A stretch of 64,000 nucleotides of DNA from assembly GCA_937776645.1 (NCBI GenBank), contig CALMRI010000050.1:62001-126000 (forward strand), read 5' to 3'. The notes under the pieces are model-generated. The model did no database searches, was not told the origin of the DNA, and worked only from the letters and a program-made list of their open reading frames with translations. This DNA comes from an uncultured Alphaproteobacteria bacterium. Its GTDB lineage: Bacteria; Pseudomonadota; Alphaproteobacteria; Thalassobaculales; Thalassobaculaceae. Shown here in pieces: positions 35,434 through 44,465 of the stretch (its first letter is position 1; every line of letters begins with the position of its first letter). The position numbers and the translations under genes were made by a program.

Positions 35434-36330
35434 ATGACCATCTCGATTAAACAACTGCATGAGCATTTCGTCGGCGAGGTCAGCGGCATCGATCTTCGTG
35501 ACCCTTTGACGCCGGATCAGACGCGGGAAATCCAGGAGGGGATGGATCAATATGGGGTTCTGGTGTTTCACGACCAGGACCTGACTGATGATCAACAGGT
35601 TGCCTACACCAAGAACTTCGGAGAATTGGAACTGGCGGTCGGCTCGAACCTGCTCAAGGCCAACGAGCGGCGATTACGGCTGGAAATGGCCGATGTCAGC
35701 AATCTGGACCAAAACGGCGTGGTGCTGACTCGGGACGACAGGCGGCGGATGTTCAATCTCGGTAACCGGCTCTGGCACTCCGACAGCTCCTTTCGGATAA
35801 CGCCGTCGAAGTTTTCGCTGTTATCCTGCCGGTCCGAGCCTCCAAAGGGTGGCGATACCGAATTCGCCTTCATGCCGGCGGCTTATGACGGACTCGATGC
35901 CGAAACCAAGGCGGAGATCGAAGGGCTGGTGACTGAGCACTCACTGATCTATTCGCGGGGCAAGCTCGGCTTCGAGGAATTCAGCGCCAAGGAGATGAAA
36001 ACCTTTGCCCCGGTTCGTCACTCCCTAGTCAGAACCAATGATTTCACCGGTCGTAAATCGGTTTATCTATCTGCCCATATCGGCACCATTGTCGGTTGGC
36101 ACATGCCCGAGGCCCGCGACTTCGTCCGCGAGTTGGTGGAGCAAGCGACCCAACGCAAATTTGTCCATGCGCACAAATGGCAGCTCGGTGATCTGGTAAT
36201 GTGGGACAACAGGCAATGCATGCACCGGGTGCGGCCGTTCAAGGATATCGGTCAGGTCCGCGACATGCGGCGTACCACCGTCGCCGGCGTCGGCCCGACG
36301 GTGGAGCAGACCAGCGAGCGCGCCGCCTAA
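35434..36330 (+). CDS. TfdA-type Fe(II)/2-oxoglutarate dioxygenase, copy 2
   Basis: A 298-residue paralogue of the preceding gene, 31 bases downstream. The iron triad falls at matching positions: His115 and Asp117 in RLWHSDSSFR, then the histidine in QCMHRVRPF. Both proteins begin with SIKQLH and carry NLGNRLWHSDSS. Differences concentrate in residues 50-100 and after 170, so they probably act on related but different substrates. A strong GAGGAGG ribosome site precedes the ATG at 35434. Tandem arrangement suggests duplication followed by divergence. Confidence 0.87.
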   Translation: MTISIKQLHEHFVGEVSGIDLRDPLTPDQTREIQEGMDQYGVLVFHDQDLTDDQQVAYTKNFGELELAVGSNLLKANERRLRLEMADVSNLDQNGVVLTRDDRRRMFNLGNRLWHSDSSFRITPSKFSLLSCRSEPPKGGDTEFAFMPAAYDGLDAETKAEIEGLVTEHSLIYSRGKLGFEEFSAKEMKTFAPVRHSLVRTNDFTGRKSVYLSAHIGTIVGWHMPEARDFVRELVEQATQRKFVHAHKWQLGDLVMWDNRQCMHRVRPFKDIGQVRDMRRTTVAGVGPTVEQTSERAA

Positions 36331-36723
36331 ACCAACCGCTAAGCAAGGCGGAGGAAGCCCGGATGGCAAAAACCGGCGCTCGCTATTTTTTGTCACCAAC
36401 CCCGGCAACGATGTCAGCGATATGACTCTCACTCACCGCAGACGCGGGGCCGGTCATTCGTCCATACTCACTGAATGAAAAATAACCTCGCGCCGAACCA
36501 AAAATATCTCTGCGGTTAGGGTTTATTGTGACCTCCAGATAACGAACCGATCGACCTCGCCCTCCCCCGACCCTGATCGGTTCGACGTCATAACGGCAGC
36601 GCTATTCATAGGGTCGCCGTTTCCTTTGGGGCCAAGCCGTCTAAGGATGGCGACTTGGCCGGACGCTCAGAGAATGGCAAACTGTTAGCTAGGTTGCAGA
36701 TCCATTCTCAGGAGGCCGGTCCC
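36331..36723. other. Intergenic region without recognisable content
   Basis: These 393 bases contain stops in all frames. A GC-rich stretch at 36550-36660 may hold the promoter of the small membrane protein. I see no repeat, terminator or RNA gene. Confidence 0.4.
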
Positions 36724-36915
36724 GTGCCCACCAAGGTCAAATTGTTGCTCACCCTGGCGGTTATAGCGCTCGGCGCATTCTGCGCCTGGCTTGAAGCCAG
36801 CTATGCCGATGCCTTGGTCGCCAAGGTGATCGCTGGCCTCACCGCTTTTCTGGTCATCGCGCTATGGATGTTCCCGGAAGCCGGGGTCAAGAGCGGTGAA
36901 CAAAAGCCTGAGTGA
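36724..36915 (+). CDS. Small membrane protein of unknown function
   Basis: A 63-residue protein starting at GTG (36724), with AGGAGG about seven bases upstream. Residues 6-25 and 33-52 are two hydrophobic helices joined by a short loop with EASYAD, and the tail is charged (GVKSGEQKPE). No family recognised. The same frame is open to 36655 without a comparable ribosome site. It stands alone between the dioxygenase pair and a convergent dehydrogenase gene. Confidence 0.5.
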   Translation: MPTKVKLLLTLAVIALGAFCAWLEASYADALVAKVIAGLTAFLVIALWMFPEAGVKSGEQKPE

Positions 36916-36954
36916 ATGCCCCATTTGCCGGGCTAGTTTCGGACAGGGTGGGCC

Positions 36955-37824
36955 TCAGGTTTTCCGGCTATCCCGTAAAAACGGATAAATTCGGGTGAAA
37001 TCCGAGCCCGGCTCAGCCGCTTCCAATTGGGCAAAGCTTTCAGCAACCCCGGACGCCACCCGATTGACGGTGCCGGCAATGGCGACATTCTCGACGTAGA
37101 GGCGCACATCCTTGGCCATCATCTTGCTCGCAAAACCACCGTTGTAGGCTTCGTTGGCTATCCGGTTAGGAAACTTATCCATTGTCGCGGTGTTGCGCCC
37201 GCTGGAGACATTCACCACGTCAAGAATTGCCTTCATGTCGAGCCCGTTGGCGGTCCCAAAGGCCATCGCCTCGCTGGTGGCCGCCATCGCGGTGGCGGAC
37301 AGAAAATTATTCAACAGCTTTACCGTCTGCCCCTGGCCAGCCTCGGGACCGACATAAAAGACGTTCTTGCCAATGCATTGCACCATGGCTTTCAGCCGTT
37401 CGTAGGATGCTGGCGCACAACCCATCATCACCGCTAAACTCGCGGCCTCCGCGCCAGCGATGCCGCCGGAAACTGGCGCATCGACATATTCGATGCCATG
37501 CGCCGCCAGCTTCGCCGCGGCCTCGCGCGCATGCGGAATGCCGATAGTCGAGGTATCAATCACGGTCTTGACCTTACGATCCGGCGCGGCGATGAACTCC
37601 TCCGCGATCGCCAGAGTGTCCAGGCCCGCGGGCACCGAAAGAATCACGATTTCCACCGCTTGCGCGACCTCGGTGTTGTTGGCGGCGATCTTCGAGCCAG
37701 CCGGCGCCGGCGCCGTGTTCATTTTGTCGGCTACCATCAGCGGATAGCCGCCCTTGGCCAGGTTCGCCGCCATCCGGCTGCCCATGCTGCCGACCCCGAT
37801 CCAACCCACCATCTCGAACATTGC
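36955..37824 (-). CDS. NAD(P)-dependent beta-hydroxyacid dehydrogenase (3-hydroxyisobutyrate dehydrogenase family)
   Basis: A 289-residue oxidoreductase. The Rossmann loop GWIGVGSMGSRMAANLAKGG sits at residues 6-25, VIDTSTIG and DAPVSGGIAGAEAASLAVMMG are the substrate blocks, and NNFLSATAMAATSEAMAFG contains the catalytic-lysine helix; the usual lysine is in VKLLNNF. Substrates in the family include 3-hydroxyisobutyrate, tartronate semialdehyde and 6-phosphogluconate; the substrate here is unknown. The start at 37824 has GGGAGAA just upstream; the longer frame from 37914 is not family-like. It diverges from the aldo/keto reductase gene. Confidence 0.85.
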   Translation of the reverse strand, partial: AMFEMVGWIGVGSMGSRMAANLAKGGYPLMVADKMNTAPAPAGSKIAANNTEVAQAVEIVILSVPAGLDTLAIAEEFIAAPDRKVKTVIDTSTIGIPHAREAAAKLAAHGIEYVDAPVSGGIAGAEAASLAVMMGCAPASYERLKAMVQCIGKNVFYVGPEAGQGQTVKLLNNFLSATAMAATSEAMAFGTANGLDMKAILDVVNVSSGRNTATMDKFPNRIANEAYNGGFASKMMAKDVRLYVENVAIAGTVNRVASGVAESFAQLEAAEPGSDFTRIYPFLRDSRKT

Positions 37825-38024
37825 GTTCTCCCGTTCACTTGACCCACCGCCCGCGCGCGGCGGGACGCACTGTGTCGTCACGGCTGGCCTGGGACAAGTA
37901 CCCTTGCGCCGCAACGCACCTTCAAAGCATAGTGATCGGGCATGTGTTGCCCCGCACTCCAGCCAGAATAATCAACGCGGCAAAACAGGGGCATCACACG
38001 GAAGCATTCCTCAGAGGCGTCACG

Positions 38025-38996
38025 ATGAAATACGTCACACTCGGCAACAGCGGTCTCGAAGTCAGCGCCATCTGCATCGGCGGTAATTCCTGGGGAGCGC
38101 GAGGTCGACGCGCCTGGGCACCGTTCGACGAGGCCGATAGTGCGCCATTCTTTCGCCGAGCTCTCGACAAGGGCATTAATTTTTTCGATACCGCCGATGC
38201 CTATAACCTTGGCGAGAGCGAGCAGATCATCGGCGAAACCCTGATGCGCTATGCGCCGCGCGACGAACTGGTGATCTCAACCAAGGTCGGCCTGGCCATG
38301 GCTGATGGCCCGAACCAGTCCGGACTCGGCCGCAAGCATCTGCTGAAAAGCATCGACCAGCAGCTCAGCCGGCTAAAGACCGATTATATCGATATCTATC
38401 AGGTGCATCGTCTCGACGGGGTAACGCCCCTGGAAGAAACATTAGAGACGCTGACCGAGCTCGTAAAGGTCGGCAAGGTCCGCTATATCGGCGGCTCAAC
38501 CATGCCGGCATACAAGTTCGCGCAGATCCTCACCCTTGCCACCTGCAAAGGCTATGCCCGCCCGATCGCCATGCAAAATCTCTATAATCTGATTCAACGC
38601 GAGGAAGAGCGCGAGATGATCCCCCTCTGCCTGGAAGCCGGAGTTGGGTTGATCCCCTACAGCCCGCTGGCCCGCGGCGTCCTCGCCGGTAACCGTACTG
38701 GGGCCGGATCCGGTGATACCGAGCGTGCCCGCGCCGACACCAGGGTCGACCCCACCTTGTTCCGCCCGTCGGACCGCAAGATCGTTGGGGCTGTACAATC
38801 AATCGCTAAACGTCACCAGGTCACACCGATCCAGATTGCACTGGCCTGGATGCTGTCCAAATCGGTGATGGCAGCGCCGATTATCGGCACCACCAAACTG
38901 GAGCAGATCGACGACGCAGCAGCGGCGGTTCGCGTCCACCTAAGCGATACCGAAATCGTCCGCCTTGAAAAACCCTATGAGTTTCGAGCGGCGTAA
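38025..38996 (+). CDS. Aldo/keto reductase
   Basis: A 323-residue NADPH-dependent TIM-barrel oxidoreductase. Residues 4-20 (VTLGNSGLEVSAICIGG) are the family start; FDTADAYNLGESEQIIG carries the catalytic aspartate and tyrosine, ISTKVGL the lysine, and VHRLD the histidine position. The C-terminal VMAAPIIGTTKLEQID is the cofactor clamp. The start at 38025 fits; an upstream frame to 37821 is open but unlike the family. It belongs to the YajO/YghZ-like group and probably reduces aldehydes. Divergent from the hydroxyacid dehydrogenase gene, so both may share a control region of 200 bases. Confidence 0.88.
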   Translation: MKYVTLGNSGLEVSAICIGGNSWGARGRRAWAPFDEADSAPFFRRALDKGINFFDTADAYNLGESEQIIGETLMRYAPRDELVISTKVGLAMADGPNQSGLGRKHLLKSIDQQLSRLKTDYIDIYQVHRLDGVTPLEETLETLTELVKVGKVRYIGGSTMPAYKFAQILTLATCKGYARPIAMQNLYNLIQREEEREMIPLCLEAGVGLIPYSPLARGVLAGNRTGAGSGDTERARADTRVDPTLFRPSDRKIVGAVQSIAKRHQVTPIQIALAWMLSKSVMAAPIIGTTKLEQIDDAAAAVRVHLSDTEIVRLEKPYEFRAA

Positions 38997-39253
38997 CCGC
39001 GATGGTCTGAGAGCCGAATAGCGCCGCCTCCCAGAGGTAAGCCGAATCCCGCCCCTGGGTATCATTTCTCCTAATAATTTGTGGATTTTTCTGCGCTTTT
39101 TATCGATCAGACGAAGAGGGTAGATAATTCGGGTGATAAATTAGAACTCCTACACCTGCCGAAAGTGTAGTGTTTTCTATTTCAATTGGATGGCTTCGAA
39201 TGATCTCGGGTTTTACTATGAATGTTCTCTTTAAGGATCTGCGTCGATCATTT

Positions 39254-39709
39254 CTACGATCCCTGTTTAGTTTTAACCATCAGGGTACTTACTGTCACAA
39301 ATACAGTTTCATTTTTTTGATTTTTCAAAGTCGCTTTATATCTAATAAAACCTAACTCTGGCTTACTTTTTGAAATGCGACTCTCAATGATTTCCGCTTC
39401 GCCCTTAAGTTCATCACCAGGACGGACCGGGTTAGGCCAAGTTAGTTCTTCATGTCCGGGAGAGCCTAAAACTGTTTCGTATGACAAAAAGGAATCGTGC
39501 ATCATTCCGAGCCAAATCAGAGCCGTCATCCAGCCGCTTGATATCAATCCGCCAAAGACCGTTTCTTTTGCAGCTTGGGCATCCACATGAAATGGGAATG
39601 GGTCGTATTTTTTTGCAAACGCAATGATCTCACTTTCTGATACGACCCTTTTGCCAATTTTAAATTTTTGCCCTGCGAAATAGTCTTCCGCATACCTTAC
39701 CAAGGACAT
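39254..39709 (-). CDS. MaoC-like hot-dog dehydratase
   Basis: A 151-residue protein with the MaoC fold: YAEDYFAGQKFKIGKRVVSESEIIAFAKKYDPFPFHVD (residues 6-43) contains the hydratase-2 type D-x4-H site, followed by GGLISSGWMTALI and the strand block WPNPVRPGDELKG. Such proteins hydrate or dehydrate acyl-CoA or act as accessory subunits. The ATG at 39709 has AGGAG about nine bases upstream; the longer frame to 39835 is unlike the family. Its DNA is markedly AT-richer than its neighbours and the codons reflect this, suggesting transfer from another source. The downstream edge is not in an operon. Confidence 0.75.
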   Translation of the reverse strand: MSLVRYAEDYFAGQKFKIGKRVVSESEIIAFAKKYDPFPFHVDAQAAKETVFGGLISSGWMTALIWLGMMHDSFLSYETVLGSPGHEELTWPNPVRPGDELKGEAEIIESRISKSKPELGFIRYKATLKNQKNETVFVTVSTLMVKTKQGS

Positions 39710-39977
39710 TCCATAAGCTCCTAAATCTGGTAAAATCAAGGCGTTCCATTGCAAATCATGATTTTGGTCTTTAGGCATGTGTGACGGATTGGTCGGCGCG
39801 AGGAGCAGCACGGCGATATCTCGTTGGTGTTGCACATGAACGCCGCCCGGCTTTGATCTGCCCCATCGATTGGTCCATGAAAACGCATCTATATAAAATG
39901 CGTCAATTATCGAAGATTGGCGGGATTATTTGATAGAGCTTCGGAAGCAAAATCCAGATAATGCCCGCTCGGCGAAG

Positions 39978-40758
39978 TCAAGCCCTAAAAAGCGATCTAT
40001 CCATGGTTTGCCGTACGATGTTGATACTCGGCCACCGATCCGGCTCCAGGCGGACGGCCATCTCAAAAAAGGCATCCGCTTCATCGAACCGTTCAAGAGC
40101 CAGCAATGCCCGCCCGCGTAGCATGGTACCCTCACCGGTTTCCCCGCCCTCGCGCTGGTGGAGTTCCCGCTCAACAGCCTCGAAATCGTTTAACGCGAAC
40201 CATGCGCCCGCCAAAGCTAACCTCGCGTCCACCCAACTTGGCTGCAATGCCAGAGCTCGCTTTAGCAGACCGGCCCCGATAGCCATCTCTTGGGACGACC
40301 GAGAGGCGCTCAAAGCCATCAATCGGTAGAGACCAGCGGAGCCTGGATCCAGGACAAGAGACATCCGCCCCATTACGCCGACCTGCTGATCATTTTTGAG
40401 CTCGAAAAGATATTGCGTTATCAGGGCCCAATTCTGGGCAGAGGCCGGGACGACACACGCCAGACGCCAGACGCCACCCCATGGCCAAGGCGACGGCTGA
40501 CCCGGCACGTTTCGCCGTCGCGACCATCACCTGGGCCTGCGCCGGCGCGAAACCTGGTCCGCTTAAAACCGCTCGGCGGAACGCCTCGAACGCCTTTCGA
40601 CCATCACCCGCATTATGCGCGATCGCCCCGTAATTAAACCACACATGCGGATCGAGCGGGTTCTCGGTGATGGCGGCATGTAAATTGGTTGGGAAATCGG
40701 CCGCCGTGCCCACCGACGATACCTGCTCATCTCGGCCTGCGACGGGACTCGTGCTCAT
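39978..40758 (-). pseudogene. TPR-repeat protein gene broken by a 7-bp tandem duplication
   Basis: Two minus-strand frames (40758-40390 and 40508-39978) belong to one gene of about 257 residues. The first has NPLDPHVWFNYGAIAHNAGDG and AFEAFRRAVLSGPGFAPAQ, a clear tetratricopeptide repeat, and the second continues with further repeats (AIGAGLLKRALALQPSWVDA; ALLALERFDEADAFFEMAV). The frame breaks inside GACGCCA units repeated at 40463-40469 and 40470-40476; removing one 7-bp unit gives an unbroken protein through AMGWRLACVVP. The gene is divergent from the surface-carbohydrate gene and may have served it. Confidence 0.65.
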
Positions 40759-40932
40759 CTCGTAAATTCTCGATTCCCAGCATGGCCGGATGCGGCACCT
40801 CGGTTGATCTTGGCAGAGCCCCCGACGATCATATCGACATTTCTTAAACTAACATGGTAGCTATCCGACTGACAATTAACGATCCGCCGTGATCGCCACC
40901 GGTGACCCGAATACTTGTTTAAAAGGAAATGT

Positions 40933-42273
40933 ATGTCGGGATGCGACCGCGAAAGCCGAGTCATCTATCTACTGGTCGAGGAGTCCGATCGGGAGTTTCT
41001 CGCACGTTGCATCATGGCGGTGATCGCGGCGAGGCAAGGGTATGACGTGGTGATTGACCCCCAGTGGCTGATCTGGGAACAACTCGACAAGCTTCCCCCC
41101 GGCGTCATGCTCTTCAAGGGTAATAACAAGATTCAAGCGGCCAACATGCATCTTGCCAAACAGGCGGGACATCTTATCGCCAGTATTGAGGAAGAGGTCC
41201 TAGGCTTAGCCAGTGAACAGGAATTTCAGCACCACTACGCATCAGGAGTCTCGTCGGCGTGCGATTTGTTTCTGGTCCAGGGCCGTTTTCAGGCCGAATG
41301 CCTAGTTAATCATGACCCAAGCTATGCCGACCGAACCGCCATCGTCGGCAACCCGCGGACAGACCTATTACGTGCGCCCTTTACAAACGATCTTCACGAA
41401 GACGCCGAACGATTGCGCGGTCGATACGGAGAGTTTGTCCTGCTCAACACTAATTTTGGGGGCATCAATCCCGCGCATGGAGACAGTCTGACTTTCTACA
41501 ACCTTAGCGTTCGGGTCGGTATGTCGGATCGGGACAACCCGTCTGATCTGACCTACTTCATGGACAGGCTGAGATGGGAACGGGATAACGCCAAGGCCAT
41601 AATTCAGTTCGCGCACGGCCTGGCCGCGAGGAGGCCTGGCACACGTATCATATTGCGTCCGCACCCTGCGGAACATCTAGAGCGGTGGAGCCACTACCTC
41701 GGCCCGGCCTCACCGATCACCCTGATCCGCGAGGGCGGCCATTTACCCTGGACGTTCGCCAGCAAGGCCATGATTCACACGGGTTGCACGACAGGCCTTG
41801 AAGCCGCGCTTCTCGGAACCCCGACCCTAAGCCTGATGCCCGGCGACAATCCCTGGCACGCCTCGGCGATTTCAAATGTCGCGAACCCGGCCACGCGAAC
41901 GGTTGGGGAAGCACTGGATCGAGTGATTTCCCATCTGGACGGAGCGAGCGGGAGTCTGCTGGCGGATGCTCGGGATCTGGATTTTTCGTATTATCTTGAT
42001 TTCGTCTCCGAGACGCTTTCGTCTCATCGCGCGGTCGATGCTCTGGTCCGTTTGCACGCCAAATTAGACACAAAGTCCGCCGTCAAGACGCAAATAATCG
42101 GGCTGCCGAAAAGCGCCCCGCTCCAGGACTGGCAGAGCAATAAATACACGGTCACGCTCCCGCATGCCCAGCAATCAATCTCCTCGGTCTCGGCGGCGCT
42201 TGGTTATTCGCAAGCGCCCGATGTGAATACCATCGCTGGCGGCTCTATTTTTATACGGGCGAGCCAAGGCTAA
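40933..42273 (+). CDS. Surface carbohydrate biosynthesis protein (GT-B-like)
   Basis: A 446-residue protein. The N-terminus RVIYLLVEESDREFLARCIMAVIAARQGYDVVI with LPPGVMLFKGN (residues 12-65) is typical of a family annotated as surface carbohydrate biosynthesis proteins, distantly like capsule-type and CDP-glycerol transferases. VGNPRTDLLR, TRIILRPHPAEHLERW and IHTGCTTGLEAALLGTPTLSL are GT-B nucleotide-sugar blocks. The ATG at 40933 has AAGGAA five bases upstream; a TTG at 40915 is an alternative. The substrate is unknown. It stands divergent to the broken TPR gene, and both may once have formed one surface-polymer module. Confidence 0.65.
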   Translation: MSGCDRESRVIYLLVEESDREFLARCIMAVIAARQGYDVVIDPQWLIWEQLDKLPPGVMLFKGNNKIQAANMHLAKQAGHLIASIEEEVLGLASEQEFQHHYASGVSSACDLFLVQGRFQAECLVNHDPSYADRTAIVGNPRTDLLRAPFTNDLHEDAERLRGRYGEFVLLNTNFGGINPAHGDSLTFYNLSVRVGMSDRDNPSDLTYFMDRLRWERDNAKAIIQFAHGLAARRPGTRIILRPHPAEHLERWSHYLGPASPITLIREGGHLPWTFASKAMIHTGCTTGLEAALLGTPTLSLMPGDNPWHASAISNVANPATRTVGEALDRVISHLDGASGSLLADARDLDFSYYLDFVSETLSSHRAVDALVRLHAKLDTKSAVKTQIIGLPKSAPLQDWQSNKYTVTLPHAQQSISSVSAALGYSQAPDVNTIAGGSIFIRASQG

Positions 42274-42950
42274 CGGCCTCATCGCGGTGACCCCAGGGAA
42301 CGAAAATGAGAATAAAATCCTCCCTTGAGCAAAACACCTATTCGGGCTCAAAGGCGCTGACGCCGGACAGCCGCGCGTTCGATCGTATCTTGGGCAAAAT
42401 TTTCCTACCCGCCTAGACCAGCGAACAATTGTCGCAGAACCTGGAAACAATTCTCTTGACCCGAATGCGTTGAAACGTCGAAGTCCCCCGTCACTCCCCC
42501 GAATGAGTGAACGTCTCGAAAATCATGGACGGTCAGTTTTTCGAATTTGGCGTGTCCGATCAAGTCACGGGTCAGTTAATACCGCGCCGGTATTTTGGAT
42601 CATCGGAAATTTCCGCCAGATACAAGGAATGAACAGGGGGTATAACAATATCATCCTGGATTTCATGACGCCCCTGAATCACAGCCCCACATGTCAACAA
42701 TGTTACGACGACGCACACTCGCTAGTCTCCCGCTGATCGGCGCTATCCGGCAGAGAACCCTCTCATATCAACCTTTTTCTCAGAAGGTTGACTTGATACG
42801 CCGTGTCTTCTGGGCAGGGGCATCGAAAATAGCATGGCTAAAGGTGGTGCGCTCAACGAAGGACAATTATTTTTCTATTTAAGAGACCGTCAAGATCACC
42901 CCGGTCGACTATCCGTCCAAAACATGGCCGCGTCGGTTCAGAACCGGACC
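42274..42950. other. Intergenic region, one perfect 8-bp hairpin, no gene
   Basis: These 677 bases hold no gene I can support. A perfect inverted repeat, TCAACCTT at 42768-42775 and AAGGTTGA at 42784-42791 with an 8-base loop, lies in the right half; it has no thymine tail, so it is not an obvious terminator. Short plus-strand frames at 42470-42736 and 42834-43274 have no protein-like character; the second is antisense to the SDR gene. Confidence 0.35.
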
Positions 42951-43730
42951 TCAGAACGCGCTGTTGTACAGCCCACCATCCAGCAGCAGGCTTTGGCCGG
43001 TGATGTAGCCTGCCTGGGCGCTGCACAGGAAGGCGGCGGCCTCACCGAATTCCTCCGGCGTGCCGGCACGCTTGGCCGGTACCATGGCAACACGCTGTGC
43101 ATGCGCCTCGTCATGGCTGATGCCAAGCACCTGGGCCGCCACATCGATGCCACCGCGATAGCGATCAGTGTCGAAAAAGCCAGGCTGGATATGGTTGATC
43201 GTAACCCCAGTATGGGCGACCGAACGGCAGACTCCAGCACAAAAAGCGGTCAATCCGGCGCGCGCGCCGCTTGAAAGATCGAGACCGAAAACCGGCATCT
43301 TCACCGAGACCGAGGTGATGTTGAGAATCCGCCCGAAGCCGCGCGCCGACATGGCGTCGACGGTGCGTTGGATCAGCTCAATCGGGGCGATCATGTTCCA
43401 GGTGACCCCAGTCAGCATCGCCTCGCGTTCAAGCTCGCGGAAATCCTTATAGGGTGGGCCGCCGGCATTGGTGATCAGGATATCCGGCTCCGGGCAAGCG
43501 GTGAACAAGGCGTCTTGGCCTTGCGGTGTCGTGACATCCGCCGCCACCTCGATGATTTCGGTATTGGTGGCGCGGCGAATTTCGCCTGCCGTGACGGCAA
43601 GGCGCGACGGGTCGATGCCGTTGACCACGACCGTGCACCCGGCTCGGGCAAGCGATGTGGCGCAGGCCCGACCTAGCCCGCGGCTTGATCCACAAACAAT
43701 GGCCTTACGGCCAGCAATTCCTAAATCCAT
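42951..43730 (-). CDS. SDR family oxidoreductase without the usual Tyr-x3-Lys
   Basis: A 259-residue short-chain dehydrogenase-like protein. The NAD(P) motif CGSSRGLGRACATSLA (13-28), DILITNAGGPP and a GFGRILNITSVSVKMP strand are in place, and the C-terminal GYITGQSLLLDGG is standard. Where the catalytic tyrosine and lysine should stand the protein reads LDLSSGARAGLTAF, without either. A recognised SDR subgroup carries S-x-G-A-R-A-G-L here; its catalytic mechanism is not clear, and activity may differ from classical SDRs. It is the most downstream of the group cueR-cytochrome c-TPR-SDR on this strand, but 59 bases separate it from the TPR gene. Confidence 0.85.
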   Translation of the reverse strand: MDLGIAGRKAIVCGSSRGLGRACATSLARAGCTVVVNGIDPSRLAVTAGEIRRATNTEIIEVAADVTTPQGQDALFTACPEPDILITNAGGPPYKDFRELEREAMLTGVTWNMIAPIELIQRTVDAMSARGFGRILNITSVSVKMPVFGLDLSSGARAGLTAFCAGVCRSVAHTGVTINHIQPGFFDTDRYRGGIDVAAQVLGISHDEAHAQRVAMVPAKRAGTPEEFGEAAAFLCSAQAGYITGQSLLLDGGLYNSAF

Positions 43731-43789
43731 CTCGACGTCTCCCTAAATGGTTTCCTCGCCTCTAGTGCTCGACTTTTTGTTCCTGGCTT

Positions 43790-44365
43790 CTAGTTTCCGG
43801 GTAGAAAAGCCTTGAGCCGCGCTGCGTCGGCATCCTCGGTACGCCCCATGTCGTTGAGCAACCGGGAATAATTATCGTAGAGCGCCCGCAGCACCTCTGC
43901 CGCATCGGCGCCTTTGGCCTGTTGGGCGGTGGCGATCGCCACGGTATAAGCTTCCTCGGCCTCTTCCAGCTGGCTGCGCCGGTGATGGAAGTCGCCGAGA
44001 TTGCCAAGGGTGCGCGAAACATTTGTATGACTCGGGCCGAGCAATTCGGCCCACAATCCGATGACCTGACCGTAGAGCTGTTCGGCGGTATCCATGAAGC
44101 CGTTCGCCTCCAGAACGATGGCTAGATTGTTCAGCACCGCCGCCCGCCCCTCGGTTCCGGGCTTAGTCATTTTGACCGCTTCCTCCAGCAATTGCTGGGC
44201 CTGGACCGGCCGATTGGCCTCGTAGGCAGATCCGGCGGCAGCGACCAGTGCCTGCCATTTCTTAATGGCGGTTGGCGGATCCGACGCTCCTGTAAGACCG
44301 GCGATCAGCAGGCTGGCCAATGCGAGGCGACGAATGAACGCGCCAGCGGTTGTGGAAAGGGTCAT
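43790..44365 (-). CDS. Periplasmic TPR-repeat protein
   Basis: A 191-residue protein. Residues 1-28 form a signal peptide (basic N-terminus, FIRRLALASLLIAGLTGA, then ASDPP). Four to five tetratricopeptide-type helix pairs follow: AGSAYEANRPVQAQQLLEEAV, LNNLAIVLEANGFMDTAEQLY, TLGNLGDFHHRRSQLEEAEEAY and LYDNYSRLLNDMGRTEDADAA, matching the kinesin-light-chain type spacing. It probably acts as a protein-protein scaffold in the periplasm. The gene follows the cytochrome c gene by 100 bases on the same strand. An ATG upstream in frame (44488) lies in the cytochrome gene and is not used. Confidence 0.7.
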   Translation of the reverse strand: MTLSTTAGAFIRRLALASLLIAGLTGASDPPTAIKKWQALVAAAGSAYEANRPVQAQQLLEEAVKMTKPGTEGRAAVLNNLAIVLEANGFMDTAEQLYGQVIGLWAELLGPSHTNVSRTLGNLGDFHHRRSQLEEAEEAYTVAIATAQQAKGADAAEVLRALYDNYSRLLNDMGRTEDADAARLKAFLPGN

Positions 44366-44465
44366 GATGGTCCTTGCACGATGACTGATGCTGTGGGTAT
44401 CAGGCCTAATAAGCCTGGCGTGGCGCTCGTCCCGATCTCTGTCCCAATGCCCGGCAGCCAGCAGG

